A DNA stretch of 64,000 bases from Blastomussa wellsi (taxonomy: Eukaryota; Cnidaria; Anthozoa; Scleractinia; Plerogyridae), in NCBI GenBank assembly GCA_947652115.1, contig OX393567.1, positions 17,169,674 to 17,233,673 on the forward strand. Reading direction: 5' to 3'. Each line of letters begins with the position of its first letter. Positions within the stretch are counted from its first letter, which is position 1. The notes under the pieces are model-generated. The model worked only from the letters and a program-made list of their open reading frames with translations. It searched no databases and had not been told where the DNA came from. This document shows positions 11,601 through 21,254 of the stretch, piece by piece. The translations under genes were made by a program, and so were the position numbers.

Positions 11601-14443
11601 CTATTCTTCCCTCATCCCAGAAATGTTTGATCATTGTTTTGTTTCCTGTTATTGGAACTGTTTTCTTTCTACATTCCAAGGTTGGATAAGGTAGTCTACT
11701 CATCAGGGGAAACTGTTTCACTTCACGTTGACGTCAAGAACAACTCTAGTGTGGACATTGACTCGTTCATTGTTAAGGTAGGTAAAACAGAAAGGGCTAT
11801 TAGACAAATCAAACCTACCTGGCATATGGGCTTAGCCTCCCACGCAGATGTCCTTTGGGCTTCGTCACGCGTTCCTTCCCCACGGACATCTGGTTAATGG
11901 AATGTCCACTTCTGTTCACGGCTACGAACGCTATTGAAAATTGCTCTATGTTTATTTTAATAATATTATAACTTTTTTTGTGTTTGTAAATTGTGTTGGT
12001 GGCAGCTAATCAGAGTGGTAAACCTTAAACCTCAAGAAAAAGAGCTTTCATCATCTTTAAACAGTCAGGACTATAGACAGTCTGTGACTACAAGGATTCC
12101 ATGTGTTGTTGACAGTGTCAAGGAGAGGTCATTGACTGGTTGTCAAGGAAATCAGCTCAGAAACATGTATGTTCATTATCTTGTCAGTCTTGTGGATGAC
12201 ATCTAATACTTATTGATGTATCTGAATAATGGTTTGTAGAACTTAATTACAGTTATATGTTTGCAATTATGTAACTGGATGCTGGAGTATCGGTTTTTCT
12301 TGATTATATACTGGACCCCAAGTAAACTCCAGTTTCAAATAAATGCCGGATCTGTCATAAATGTTTATGTGAAAACAATAAAAATGAGACTTTGATAAAC
12401 GTTGGGCCCCCCAAATAAACGCTGGGTTAGAATAAATGCTAGGTTAATAATAATTTTTTAATAAATGCTGGACCATCTCATGTAGAAAACATTAGGGTAT
12501 GTGTGGTTGATCTTTCTTTTAGGGAAATACCCCTTGACCTCTGGGAGGAGTCTTCACGGGAAGAATTTCAACCTTCTACTAATGGCCAAATTGTAAAGGT
12601 AAAATATGCAACTCCACAACAAATTATATACAAAATAATAATTATTGGTTCTGAAGGGATGACTGGTGGTCAGGCAGTCAGTCAGTCGGTCAATCACTCA
12701 GTCAGTCTGTCAGTCGATCACTCAGTCACTTGGTCAGTCAGCCAGCCAGCCAGCCAGTCAGTCAATCAGTCAGTTAGACAGTCAGTCAGTCTGTCAGCCA
12801 GCCAGTCATTCAGTTTGTCAGTTAGTCAGTCGGTCAGTCAGCCAGTCAGTCAGCTGATCAGTCAGTCAGACCAATACACAAACAGACATCTGGACAGACA
12901 GTGCCAGTGAGTCATATAGTCACTGCTTATTCAGTACATTTTTTGTTATTCCAGAGCAAGTACCACGTAGATGTTGAGATAAACATCAAGTGGGCACTTC
13001 CCATCTCTGTTCAACTACCAGTCACTTTAAGATCACCACCCAATCAATCAGTGAGTAATTTATTTTACTAGCTCTCATAAATTATTATCAAATGAAAGTA
13101 CCTAATAGTTTAGTTCCAGAAAATCTCCATACTCTCCCCACAGAAGAGATCGGTAGGAAGGGGGATGAGGGTGGGGCTCTCAAAGACCAAAGAAGTACCA
13201 TATATGAAGCTTAACTGAAATATCCAGAGGGGTTGGGGGAAGGGAACTTAGAAAAATCCCTTTGGGGGGAGGTATGGCTATTTTATGGAACTTCACATTA
13301 TTGATCTTGTTCAAATATTAGGTTAGAATAAGGAAATGCAATTCATGCCTATGAAATATGCATGAAAATGAAGGAGGGACTTATAAATTCTGATGACTTC
13401 TAACCTCTGACTTCCAAATGTGCTTTCTAGGAGTAATGCTATTTCCTGGATGAGATGTTAGTCCAGCCCAGGTTATGTCACCCACCCCTGCCTCTATATC
13501 AATTAGGGCTGGGACGTAAACAAAGCAAATCAAAACCAGACGTGATAATTCCGAAGTGTCTTTCTTCAACCAAAGTGTCTTTCATCAACCCCCCCCCCCC
13601 CCCGCCCCATTCCAAACTTTTACCAAGAAGGCAGCCAGTTTATCTGTGCAGGTACATCTAGCCATGATCAGATTTATCTTGGTGATGAGACTCTTGATTT
13701 CGATCTAGAGAAGTTAGCATAAATGCCAAGAAGTAATTTTGCAATATAACGTCTCAGTGATTTTGTTTCTCTTGTAGTGGACTGACTGGGAGCCACCTCC
13801 ATGGGTGTACAACTGCAGAGTCACAAAGATCACTGGCCCCTGTGCTGTTCCAGAGCATTTATTAGGTTTGTTAGCATATGCTGTAGAAAGCCTGTAGTGA
13901 AAACACTCCTAGTTTAAAACCCTTGCATGGCTAATGAGGTTTTCCTTTTCAATGTGATTGCAAATGGTCTGAATCCAACTTTCTTTGGGTATCTAAGGAA
14001 GACTAAAGGAATACTTTTGCCCCACTTTTCCTCAGGTTTCTGTTAATTTTTTTTGTTGTAAAAATGAAATCAACTAAAATTTATTAAAGAGCACCCCATC
14101 AATTTTAAAAGAATGACATTATTGGTCATGGGTTGAAGTTGAGTGGCATCACAAAGCATCTGGGATGATCTCTGATCATTATCTAGACAGGAGCTCATTG
14201 GTCAACCAGCTAATTTGTAAACATGTTATGTGTGGGTGAAGATGAAAGTTACTGAAACCCCCAACAACATTGTTTAAATTTGTTGTTACTGAATACTCAT
14301 GGATTTTAAGGGTTAGATTGTTTATAATTTGGTTTTTACAAACAAGACATTGTAACATCTTTTGTCGATGTGTTCTCTCTATTTACATTTCAGGTTCCAA
14401 ACTATTTGTCAACATTCCTGGAATCCAGGCAGACCCTTTCTGA
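3650..14443 (+). CDS. Arrestin-fold protein, 12 exons, 374 aa
   Basis: Exons: 3650-3717, 5914-5987, 6117-6239, 7694-7756, 9305-9414, 9850-9968, 11681-11777, 12006-12166, 12523-12598, 12955-13050, 13778-13865, 14394-14443 (TGA). All have AG/GT borders and the frame is continuous (1125 nt). Arrestin_N features: YLGGEKIYGTVYL near residue 16, GYEKCEWEL near 43, and IPMGCYAYPFHYTLQQGLPGSF, which is the classic beta-strand signature of alpha-arrestins and VPS26. The C-terminal arrestin domain begins about residue 186 with LDKVVYSSGETVSLHVDVKNNS and continues through KYHVDVEINIKW. There is no PPxY motif; the closest is PPPWVY near the C terminus. The short N terminus and the GYEK element resemble protist-type arrestin-like adaptors more than vertebrate ARRDCs (inference). 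Likely role is a cargo or receptor adaptor. Donors at exons 5 (GTCAGA) and 11 (GTTTGT) are weak. Confidence 0.85.
4283..5068 (+). mobile_element. Nested insertion: Penelope-like 3' end with TSD and a MITE
   Basis: Flanking direct repeats CTTCCAAAAACT (4283-4294) and CTTCCAAAAAACT (5056-5068) match the single copy in the uninterrupted family X repeat at 56123, so they mark a target-site duplication of about 12 bp. Inside are simple TATTTATTC-type DNA, a TIR MITE (4350-4815), a perfect 18-bp-arm hairpin (4818-4860), and a diverged Penelope-like 3' terminal segment (about 4880-5055) ending GTTGATAAAACC like the full-length copies at 21.2-26.0 kb. Confidence 0.65.
4350..4815. mobile_element. MITE with ~30-bp terminal inverted repeats
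   Basis: Left end TACTATCAAAATCACTAGAG (from 4349) followed by TGGTAAA; right end TTTACCACTCTAG (4789-4801) followed by TGATTTTGATAGTA. The interior has no transposase-length ORF. The ends begin with TA, compatible with a TA target duplication of the Tc1/mariner type, but the superfamily is not proven. Confidence 0.6.
5400..5700. repeat. Partial copy of dispersed family Y
   Basis: CCATTGCATTCTGCACTATCCTTTGAGT (5422-5449) recurs near 36183-36210 and 60735-60760. CTGATTGGTGTGAA (5579-5592) has a related match near 59852. Family unknown. It lies in arrestin intron 1. Confidence 0.4.
8612..8842 (-). mobile_element. Solo Penelope-like 3' terminal segment
   Basis: Nearly identical to 21212-21441, the 3' end of the full Penelope-like element on the minus strand: GGGGGTAAGTTTCTAAAG through CTGGTGCCTGGTAACGTG. 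It contains the hammerhead-like core read on the minus strand as CCGACGA ... GAAACGTC (about 8725-8762). It lacks the RT/endonuclease ORF and lies in arrestin intron 4. No target-site duplication could be made out. Confidence 0.75.
10247..11603. mobile_element. TIR DNA transposon, 1357 bp, 8-bp TSD, non-autonomous
   Basis: Terminal inverted repeats TAGACTGTTCACAG (10247-10260) and CTGTGAACAGTCTA (11590-11603). The similarity extends inward as GCTCTATTTTTTC versus GAAAAAATAGC. The 8-bp direct repeats TTCTTCCC at 10239-10246 and 11604-11611 are a clean target-site duplication. An 8-bp TSD fits hAT-like elements, but the TIR is not one I recognise. A third, internal copy of the right TIR ends at 10665, so the element is composite or rearranged. 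It lies in arrestin intron 6. Confidence 0.75.
11056..11355 (-). pseudogene. RecQ-like helicase fragment inside the TIR element
   Basis: A 99-residue frame reads ...FPHVSLLKDEKKDGVKHLQ followed by SKDVVMILPTVFGKK. This resembles the start of a RecQ/SF2 helicase: an LK.EQ..A...L..KD element and then a Walker A motif, normally PTGxGKS. Here PTVFGKK has lost the glycine and the final Ser/Thr, and the frame then runs into unrelated residues, so it is a dead remnant. Known context: RecQ-like helicase genes travel in some TIR elements of marine invertebrates. The identification is by motif only. Confidence 0.45.
12664..12880. repeat. CAGT tetranucleotide microsatellite
   Basis: Degenerate (CAGT)n array with interspersed CAGC units in arrestin intron 9. 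It creates Ser/Gln/Val-rich open frames that are not genes. Confidence 0.9.
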
Positions 14444-14580
14444 GAACTTTACAAACATCATTGACATGCACATCTTAACTGTGTGAAAAGTAAATTTGGT
14501 CTGCTCAGTCGTCAATCATATACGTTACTACCATTATGCTGCCGTCCTTAACTGTCATGCCATGATAGTTCTTCAAGAAG

Positions 14581-15013
14581 TTAAAGTGCACCTAACCCCA
14601 AAATTTTTTTTCGCTAGAATAAACCTTTGCACCAATTTGAAATGCATTGCACCTTTTTACCAAATTCTGTCTATTTATAGCATTCAAAAGTTACGATAAA
14701 CTGTGCAACATTTGTTCCACGACCTAGTCAGAAGGGGCGTGGGTCTATTCCCCATTTCACGTCACAAACTGATTTGCATGCATGTTTACAGACTTGATGC
14801 GATGCAAATCATTTTGTGATGTCAAATCAGGAATAGACCCATGCCCTTTCTGACTCAGTCATGGAACAAATGATGCACAGTTTTTCATAACGCTTGAATG
14901 CTATAAATAGCCAGAATTTGGTAAAAAGGAGGAACGAATGTGTTGCAATGTGTTTCAAACTGGTGCAAAGGGATATTTTAGCAAAAAATATTTTGGGGTT
15001 AGGTTCACTTTAA
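14581..15013. mobile_element. Foldback MITE family A, TTAA ends (copy 1)
   Basis: The whole 433 bp is a long imperfect palindrome. It begins TTAAAGTGCACCTAACCCC, ends GGGGTTAGGTTCACTTTAA, and TATTCC/GGAATA arms surround the centre near 14790. A second copy is at 32484-32893. Both have TTAA at each end, the target used by piggyBac-type transposases. AATAAA at 14618-14623 inside the left arm is the first polyadenylation hexamer after the arrestin stop codon (14443). Confidence 0.7.
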
Positions 15014-15528
15014 AGATCACTTTGCCAATAATGGTTAAGAAAGCAAAAGATAGATTAACATTTTTAGGAATTGGAAAATACATAATTATTCGTCCTGTGA
15101 CTGATGACAGAAATAACTCATTTAAAAAAGAGAAGAGAATGTTTTTTTGCTATTTTTAAAAGATTTATTTAAGTAATGGTAAAATTGACAAAGTGAGATG
15201 CTAAGCTAGTTGTTTAACAGAGGAAAAATCAATAACTATTTTATTAATAGAAATATTTTTAGAGGTCAATACTATGTTCTGCTGTAAGATAATCTGTTGA
15301 TGCATGAATGTTACAGGTGCTTTGAAAAAGAATAGATTTTCAAGATATTTTTTTAATTATTGTATTAATAATTTAGTCGTTTTGTACAGAAAAATTAAAA
15401 CTAGTGTGATCCGATGTTTCTATGTAGCTAACATCATTCTCAAGGTAAAAATGAAAATTTGAAATGAGGGGTTGGGAGAAGGGGACTTACAAAAGTCACT
15501 TCAGTGGGGGAGGTCTGGCTATATAACT
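15014..15528. other. Intergenic, no gene seen
   Basis: AT-rich sequence with short frames only and no domain or splice pattern. A segment near 15463-15520 resembles the GGGAGAAGGGGACTT-type text also present in arrestin intron 10 near 13230-13270. Confidence 0.4.
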
Positions 15529-15637
15529 ATTATTCCATGAGCCCGCGTTGGATATGAAGTGATAAAATAACCAACGAGCGCGTAGCGCGAGTTGGTTATT
15601 TTATCACTTCATATCCAACAAGGGCGAATGGAATAAT
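15529..15637. mobile_element. Near-perfect hairpin element
   Basis: Arms GTTGGATATGAAGTGATAAA (15547 on) plus ATAACCAAC pair exactly with the inverse ending at 15629, separated by a GC-rich loop GAGCGCGTAGCGCGAG. The outer flanks ATTATTCCATGAGCCC and GGGCGAATGGAATAAT are also inverted. There is no coding potential; this is a short foldback MITE. Confidence 0.65.
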
Positions 15638-15845
15638 TGTTTTAATAAATTCTCAAACCATATCTCTTGAATTTTTGTGGGAGACAGCGCCTGAAACCTG
15701 CCAGTGTCGGCCATTATAGAGGGATGAAGTTAAAAACTTGGTGCACTATTTTCCATATGACGTAAAACTCCGACTATTGGCTCATAGTCAGAGATTTTTA
15801 GCCAATCAAAAAGCTAGAAATGCAATAGTCGGAGCTGAGAATATA

Positions 15846-16035
15846 CTAATGTGATATTGGTCACTGAATACATGTAACTTGTTTTGACAGCTTGCAATTG
15901 ACAAAACATGGACATCCAATATCAAAGATGTAAGATGGCATTAACCAAGTCGCCCTATTTCTGGACTATGGCCATCATGTTGCATGATTTCATTGTCAAC
16001 GTTATATGTGGGGTGAACACACCCGAGAACTATGC
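15846..16035 (+). repeat. Partial copy of dispersed family X
   Basis: Shares the order TGATAYTGGTCA ... GTTTTGACAG ... CAATTGAC ... AAACATGGA with 56190-56240 and continues with the CATCATGTTGC motif (compare 56300). Confidence 0.5.
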
Positions 16036-16219
16036 TGCAGGGGCAGATCCAGGAATTTTTGATAGGGGGGTCCAAACTTTTACTCAGTTGAGTGATAATA
16101 AGTGATCCTGTCGATGCAAGAATTACAGCATCAAACAAGTAGTAAAAACCAAAAAATTTGGCTAGGGAAGGGGGGTCTGGACTACTGCCCAACCCTCCCC
16201 CTGGATCCGCCACTGTGCT
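16035..16219. mobile_element. Small foldback element
   Basis: GCTGCAGGGGCAGATCCAGG (16035 on) is inverted at the right end as CCCTGGATCCGCCACTGTGC. The same CGGATCTAGGGGG motif opens repeats at 57485 and closes one at 53290. Confidence 0.5.
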
Positions 16220-16870
16220 GCTAGCCGTTTTGACCATAAAAAGTGAACTGGGTCTGCATCATTTCCCTGTATTCCTCTATGGTTCTGGGGCTCTGCCAGT
16301 GGACCTTCGGCTTCATGGAAACCAACAAGTGCTCACCCAAACACAATCTTGACATAAATAATATGTGGTGTTGATTGCATACACACTCTAAGTCATTGTA
16401 TCACCATAGTCTGCAATTCTACAGTCAAGAAGTCAAACTCCCATACAGTAAGGAGCCTAAAAGTGTGACTGCAGCTATCCTCACCCTCAGATTGGATAGT
16501 CTGTCCACATGAAGAAAGAATGTGATTTAATATTAGTAAAAAGTAATCACACTTTTGGGCTACTTGCTCTTAGCTGATGCTTTGCTCTTAGAAATTAGTT
16601 ATCAGGATTCTAATCTGTTTCATCATTGTCCTTGTCCTTATCCTTGTTGTCATCATCATTATCATTCTAATCTCTCATCCTCCTCGTCTTGTTATTTATT
16701 ATTATTAATTATTGTCTTTATCCTTGCATCTTCATATCATCATCATCATCCTCATCATCATTTTTGTTTTTTTCATTTGTCATTATCAGTCATTGCCATG
16801 TCTGGAACACATAACATTGGGGGCAATATTGTCTTCCTTTTTCCCAACTCTAAACTGAATATTGCTCTCG
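16220..16870. other. 3' flank of the SDR gene, microsatellite-like
   Basis: Contains a (CAT)n/(TCA)n-rich stretch at 16640-16770, which produces a His-rich frame, and TTTATT at 16695-16700. On the minus strand TTTATT is an AATAAA signal about 175 bp after the SDR stop codon. Confidence 0.4.
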
Positions 16871-18777
16871 CTACTGAGTCAACGTTTCACTAAGTTCCCA
16901 GAGTTTCCTTGCTACTCCATCATCTCTTGTGTGAGGAGGAAACTCTTTCACATCACAGTCAGCAAAGATTGCTCCAGACACTTGGTCTAATTTTTCTTCT
17001 GTGGCACAATAGATTATAGTCTGAGCTCCTTCCCAAGGCCTCTTGGCAACCACTGTCGCAATAGGTAACAAGAACAGCTTTTTTATTAGGCCTATGGATG
17101 AATAACGGTGAAGTTCGGTCCAGCACAAGCCAGGGCACAGTGAATTGACAGTAACCCCTGAAATTAAAACAAAGCTGTAAATGTTTCTCCAGGCTAAAAA
17201 CCCAAAAAACCTTGGTACCCTAATTTCACCACCCATGCACCCATGAAGTTATTTATAGTAGTAATTACTTGCAGAGAATACATGTAAACAAGAGGTTGAT
17301 GCAGGAACAGCACCTATAAGCTCGCATTTAAATTGTTTACCACTCCAATCCTTGCAATCAGTAAAGTCTCAGATGCTTAGATCTGAGATCTTTCAACAAA
17401 ATGGACCATTTGTCATGGGGTACAGTGCATATCAATTGGACACAAATTAGAATAGCTGTTTCATACCTCGGTGAATCCATCACATACATTATTTAACAAT
17501 GGCTTCCATTAACTTTACTAATCAAAATCAAAGATGTGGGATGTATTTGAATTCATGTTGGCAGCAAATTGCCATGTAAACCTTACACTACATTACCGAG
17601 ATTTCAGTGCCCATCAAAATGTTGGCAAAACGATGCTTTGGGATGGGGCATTTGAACAGAAAAATCAAGATCTTGGGTAAGCACAAATGTCTTGCCATCC
17701 CCTTCCCCCACTCCAGCTGCACATTGCTAGGTGCAATGCTCAGGTCTGCATATAACTTTCCCGTGAAAGGACACGTGTCTGACTTAGTCACCATTTTGAT
17801 CGGAAAAAATAGCAGTGATGTCAGACGTCATCTTACAGAACTCCTTGATAAAGCGTCAAATATGTAAAAGATTGGTGTTTACACTGGAAGACGTAAAGAG
17901 TGGTCTGGACATATTTTTGTCCAGTTACCATTGGGATTTAATTGGGCATTGGCAAATGTTTATCAGCTTTCATCCGATGTCTGTTATTTGCATCTATGAA
18001 TACTTATCTGAGGCCCTTCCAGCAAAGGGAATTGATGAACTCTTGGGCAAGAACACCATTTGTTGATTAATGTTCTGACTAAACCTTACCATCTGGAAGC
18101 CTCTTGTTCAGCTCATGGGAAAACAGAAAGTTTGCCAGTTTGCTCTGAGCATAGGGTCCTGTCTTATGATTCTGTCTCCCAATTATAGTATTGCTCTTTT
18201 CCCCATCAATGTTATCAAAATCAATGCGAGCCGATTTTGCGAGACTGGATCCTACCACCACAATCCGGCTCGGTGATGACTTCACAAGCAAATCTAACAG
18301 CAAGTTAGTCAGCAAGAAATGACCAAGATGATTGACACCGAAATGAATCTCAAAGCCTTCTTGGGTTTTGGGCGTAGGGGAGTCCATGTATAATCCTGCA
18401 TTGTTGATTAGCACATCTATCCTCGCCTCCTCTTTTAAAATTTCCCCAGCAAACGCACGCACAGATTCCAAAGAAGACAAATCGAGGCTTTTCACAACTA
18501 CTTCTGCGTCTTTGACCTTTGAACAAATTTCTTCCGCAGCTTGTTGGCCCTTTTCAAGACTTCTACAAGCAAGAACAACTCGGGCTTGGCGTCTGGCAAG
18601 CTCAAGCGCCGTTTCTTTGCCAAGTCCTGTGTTCGCTCCAGTGATGATCACAGTTTTCCCCCTCATTGAAACTGCATTTTTGCACACTCTTCCTCCAAAA
18701 TAGCGACGCAAACGGTAGTAAACGTAGGCAAGACCGGCCGATAAAGCAGAGATAAAGATAACTGCATTGTTGGCCAT
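16871..18777 (-). CDS. Short-chain dehydrogenase/reductase, RDH11-14 type (2 exons)
   Basis: Exons (minus): 18777-18090 and 17157-16871. The donor is GTAAGG and the acceptor TTTCAG; the phase-1 join is in frame, giving 324 aa. Start 18777 (MANNAVIF) is followed by a hydrophobic segment (residues 5-21), a likely N-terminal membrane anchor. Classical SDR motifs: TGANTGLG (46-53, NADP(H) binding), an Arg-rich CRS turn at 71-73, DL at about 99-100, NNAG (125-128), VVVGSS (catalytic Ser 177/178), and YAQSK (Tyr209, Lys213). After the active site, VNSLCPGLCWTEL is the usual VNxLHPG.xxT substrate-side motif, with H replaced by C. The family reduces retinaldehydes or other lipid carbonyls in ER or mitochondrial membranes. 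The exact orthology group (RDH11/12/13/14) is not resolvable here. It is divergent with PITHD1. Confidence 0.9.
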
Positions 18778-18887
18778 GTTTTGAACACTCTCGAGTTTCG
18801 TAACCAGACTGGACACTTCGTTTCGTGCTATATATCTCAAAAAACGACCAGAAATATTTTCAGTTTCCCGCGGTCTTCAACTTCAAC
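18778..18887. promoter_or_regulatory. Compact bidirectional promoter SDR / PITHD1
   Basis: 110 bp lie between the two outward start codons. Both 5' UTRs must fit here or the transcripts overlap. No TATA-like element is evident near the starts. Confidence 0.6.
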
Positions 18888-19508
18888 ATGGCGGGATGTG
18901 GCCACGAACACCATCAACACGAGCACGACGATTGCGAAGCGGAGAGGGGCTCTCAGTTTCATCTTTTCCAAAAGATAGACGTCATAAAGCTCCAGTGCTT
19001 GAACGAAGCCGAGGAAGGCTCGGCCAAAAACGTATTCAAACCGTGGAATGAACGCTTGGATACAACTAAATTTGTGGAGAGTGATGTGGACGAAGAACTC
19101 CTGTTTAACATTCCTTTTGTTGGTCAAGTCAAACTGAAAGGCGTTGTCGTCATAGGTGGTGAAAAGGGCGATCACCCCTCGGAGATGAAGCTCTATAAAA
19201 ATCGTCCGTTTATGACTTTTGACGATGCAAACGGAGAGCCAGATCAAACGTTCGAAATGAATGAAGACCACGATGGTAGTTTAGAGTACACGCCCAAGGT
19301 TGCACGTTTTTCAAACGTGGAACATCTTTCCATTTACTTTCCGCGTAACTTTGGCGCTGAAACAAGCAAGGTGTATTTTATAGGGCTGAAGGGTGACTTT
19401 CAAGAGGCTCATCGCCATGGCGTGACAATTTGTACCTATGAAGCAAAGCCCAACCCATCTGATCATAAAACTGGCACATTTGATAGTGTGCACCATCCAG
19501 TCAGTTAG
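18888..19508 (+). CDS. PITHD1: PITH domain-containing protein 1, intronless
   Basis: Start 18888 (ATG in the context CAACATGG). The 206-residue product opens MAGCGHEHHQHEHDDCEAE, the His/Cys-rich head typical of PITHD1, followed by the PITH fold: LFQKIDVIKLQCLNEA (26-41), VFKPWNERLD, DEELLFNIPFVGQVKLKGV (about 67-85), SIYFPRNFG, KVYFIGLKGDF, and the C-terminal YEAKPNPSDHK. Length matches vertebrate PITHD1 (about 211 aa), so the gene is complete. The PITH domain is shared with the C terminus of TXNL1, which docks on the proteasome. No intron interrupts the frame. AATAAA lies at 20146-20151. Confidence 0.95.
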   Translation: MAGCGHEHHQHEHDDCEAERGSQFHLFQKIDVIKLQCLNEAEEGSAKNVFKPWNERLDTTKFVESDVDEELLFNIPFVGQVKLKGVVVIGGEKGDHPSEMKLYKNRPFMTFDDANGEPDQTFEMNEDHDGSLEYTPKVARFSNVEHLSIYFPRNFGAETSKVYFIGLKGDFQEAHRHGVTICTYEAKPNPSDHKTGTFDSVHHPVS

Positions 19509-21102
19509 AAAGAACATTCTGGGTGCAATTTCTACTTAAAGATTCACTATAGTGATGGAACAGATGAAAGTTTAGGTGTAGTGCAAACGTTTGTGAGGCT
19601 CATCTTCGGTGTGAAAACCTGCGAAACTCACCAGTGACGTAAAACAAAGAACGAACAAGACAACAAAGAACTCAAAACAATAGGGAAGATATCAGTGACG
19701 TCACCAATTGTTATTAATGTGACAACCAGAAAACTATTGGCTGGTGAAACAAAGAGCTCTTTTGTTTAACTTGTTGGCACTTTAAATAACAAGAACAATG
19801 TTTGTAAACAAATATCTTCCCTATATAGAACAGAAAAACAATAGCTCAAAAACAAAGAAAAGTCACAGGTTTTTATACCAAGGTAAACCCGTTTTTGAAC
19901 TAAATCCCGTTTTGGTCTCCCAGCACAAAATTGAACATCTCAGATCAGATAGTCTCATGGCTTTTGTACAGGTTCTGAATGTGAATTGATGTTGAAATGT
20001 TGTTTTGCTGAAACGTTAGGCTTAATTGCCATATTGGGCTTTTTAAATTGTACCAAACATTTACAGTACATTTTATAAATTATTTGTGATATGTCAAGAA
20101 TCCCAAAAACTATATTTCTTTGCCTTATTGACTGTGAATACTGGTAATAAATGAGCAGCAAGTTAGAGAAGTGACAAAGCTGTGATAAGTGCGGGCAGCT
20201 CTTTGAAGCTCATAACACTTGTGCTTGCAGCTCATGTTTTTTCCATTTGGTCCACACATTGTAATAGAAAAATAGACAGTGCCACTGGTGAGTGAAAAAA
20301 ATTAGGCGAAATGAGCATTGAAAGCAATGGCTGTCAGGTTACATATAACCAAACACCTGAGAATGGTTAGAAAAATGTAGCATCCTGCAGGCTCGGGGAA
20401 ACACCACAATTCAAAATTAACAACTGCATCGCTAAGTGGAGGTTGGGTGCTTGGGGTATCCAGGGGCTTCCACTGTTGGCAGCCAGGCCCCAGACTGAGC
20501 ACCACTCCCATGGCTGGCAAATCCCTGCAACCCAGCCATGAGCCCCCACACCATGCAGAGGGAGGGAAGAAGACATCTGAAATGGCCAACAAAGCTGCAC
20601 GTTGAACACTGCTGTGTGACTGAATGAACCATGTGAGCCTGTGAGCCCAGGATGTAGACTGCTAACTTCTGACCACTACCGCTCTTTGTTGCATTTTAAC
20701 TGCATTTGAAATTAATAGATTACTATCACTACCAAAAAACACAAATATTCAGCTTCTTGGGGAGTTCTACTTTTGGAAAACTGGATTTACATTTTCCTAA
20801 AATACACATGCTCGTGCTCCCTGTATGTGACATATAGTAACAATATCTCGAGAGTATCGAGTAAAGCATACGAGAAAAACGCCTGCCCACAATGACAGGT
20901 GAACGCTGGTCCATACTCTCTGTACGTGTTGCAGATCTTTCCCGTCAAAACGTGGAAAACTGGTTGCGTCAATCCGGGTTACTTCTTCCCATGTTCCCGC
21001 GAAATTCGAGACGATTGCAAAACAATATGGCGGCCCACTGGATCGAAGACGAACAAGAAACTTTTGTTTAGAAGTATTACTCGTTATTTTACGAGAAACA
21101 GC
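19509..21102 (+). other. PITHD1 3' region and PALB2 5' flank
   Basis: AATAAA at 20146-20151 is a candidate PITHD1 poly(A) signal. The segment 20300-20690 (GGGGTATCCAGGGG, CAGGCCCCAGACTGAGCACC) has a more GC-rich composition and no gene I can support. PALB2's promoter should lie just before 21028. Confidence 0.45.
21028..21072 (+). CDS. Upstream ORF in the PALB2 leader (14 codons)
   Basis: ATGGCGGCC... to TAG in frame +1, ending 30 bp before the proposed PALB2 start at 21103. The ATGG context is good, so if the transcript starts upstream this uORF could dampen PALB2 translation. No transcript evidence is available. Confidence 0.4.
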
Positions 21103-21210
21103 ATGAGTGAAAAAGACACAGTGAGTACATTTTTCCATCACAGTTTGTCTAAGGTTTTGCTTCGTTCGTGACTGTACCCGGCAATACTCTGACAGTCAGT
21201 ATTTATTAGG

Positions 21211-21254
<44 letters not shown>

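Noticed and set aside
12122..12125. Earlier donor (AGAG|GTCATT) for arrestin exon 8
   Set aside because: Also phase 2, but the donor at 12166 (GTATGT) is much stronger and keeps the frame open.
12503..12910. Ser/Gln-rich 135-aa ORF
   Set aside because: A (CAGT)n microsatellite extending the true arrestin exon 12523-12598 beyond its splice donor.
16555..16893. His-rich 112-aa ORF
   Set aside because: A product of a CAT/TCA microsatellite overlapping the end of the SDR gene on the other strand.
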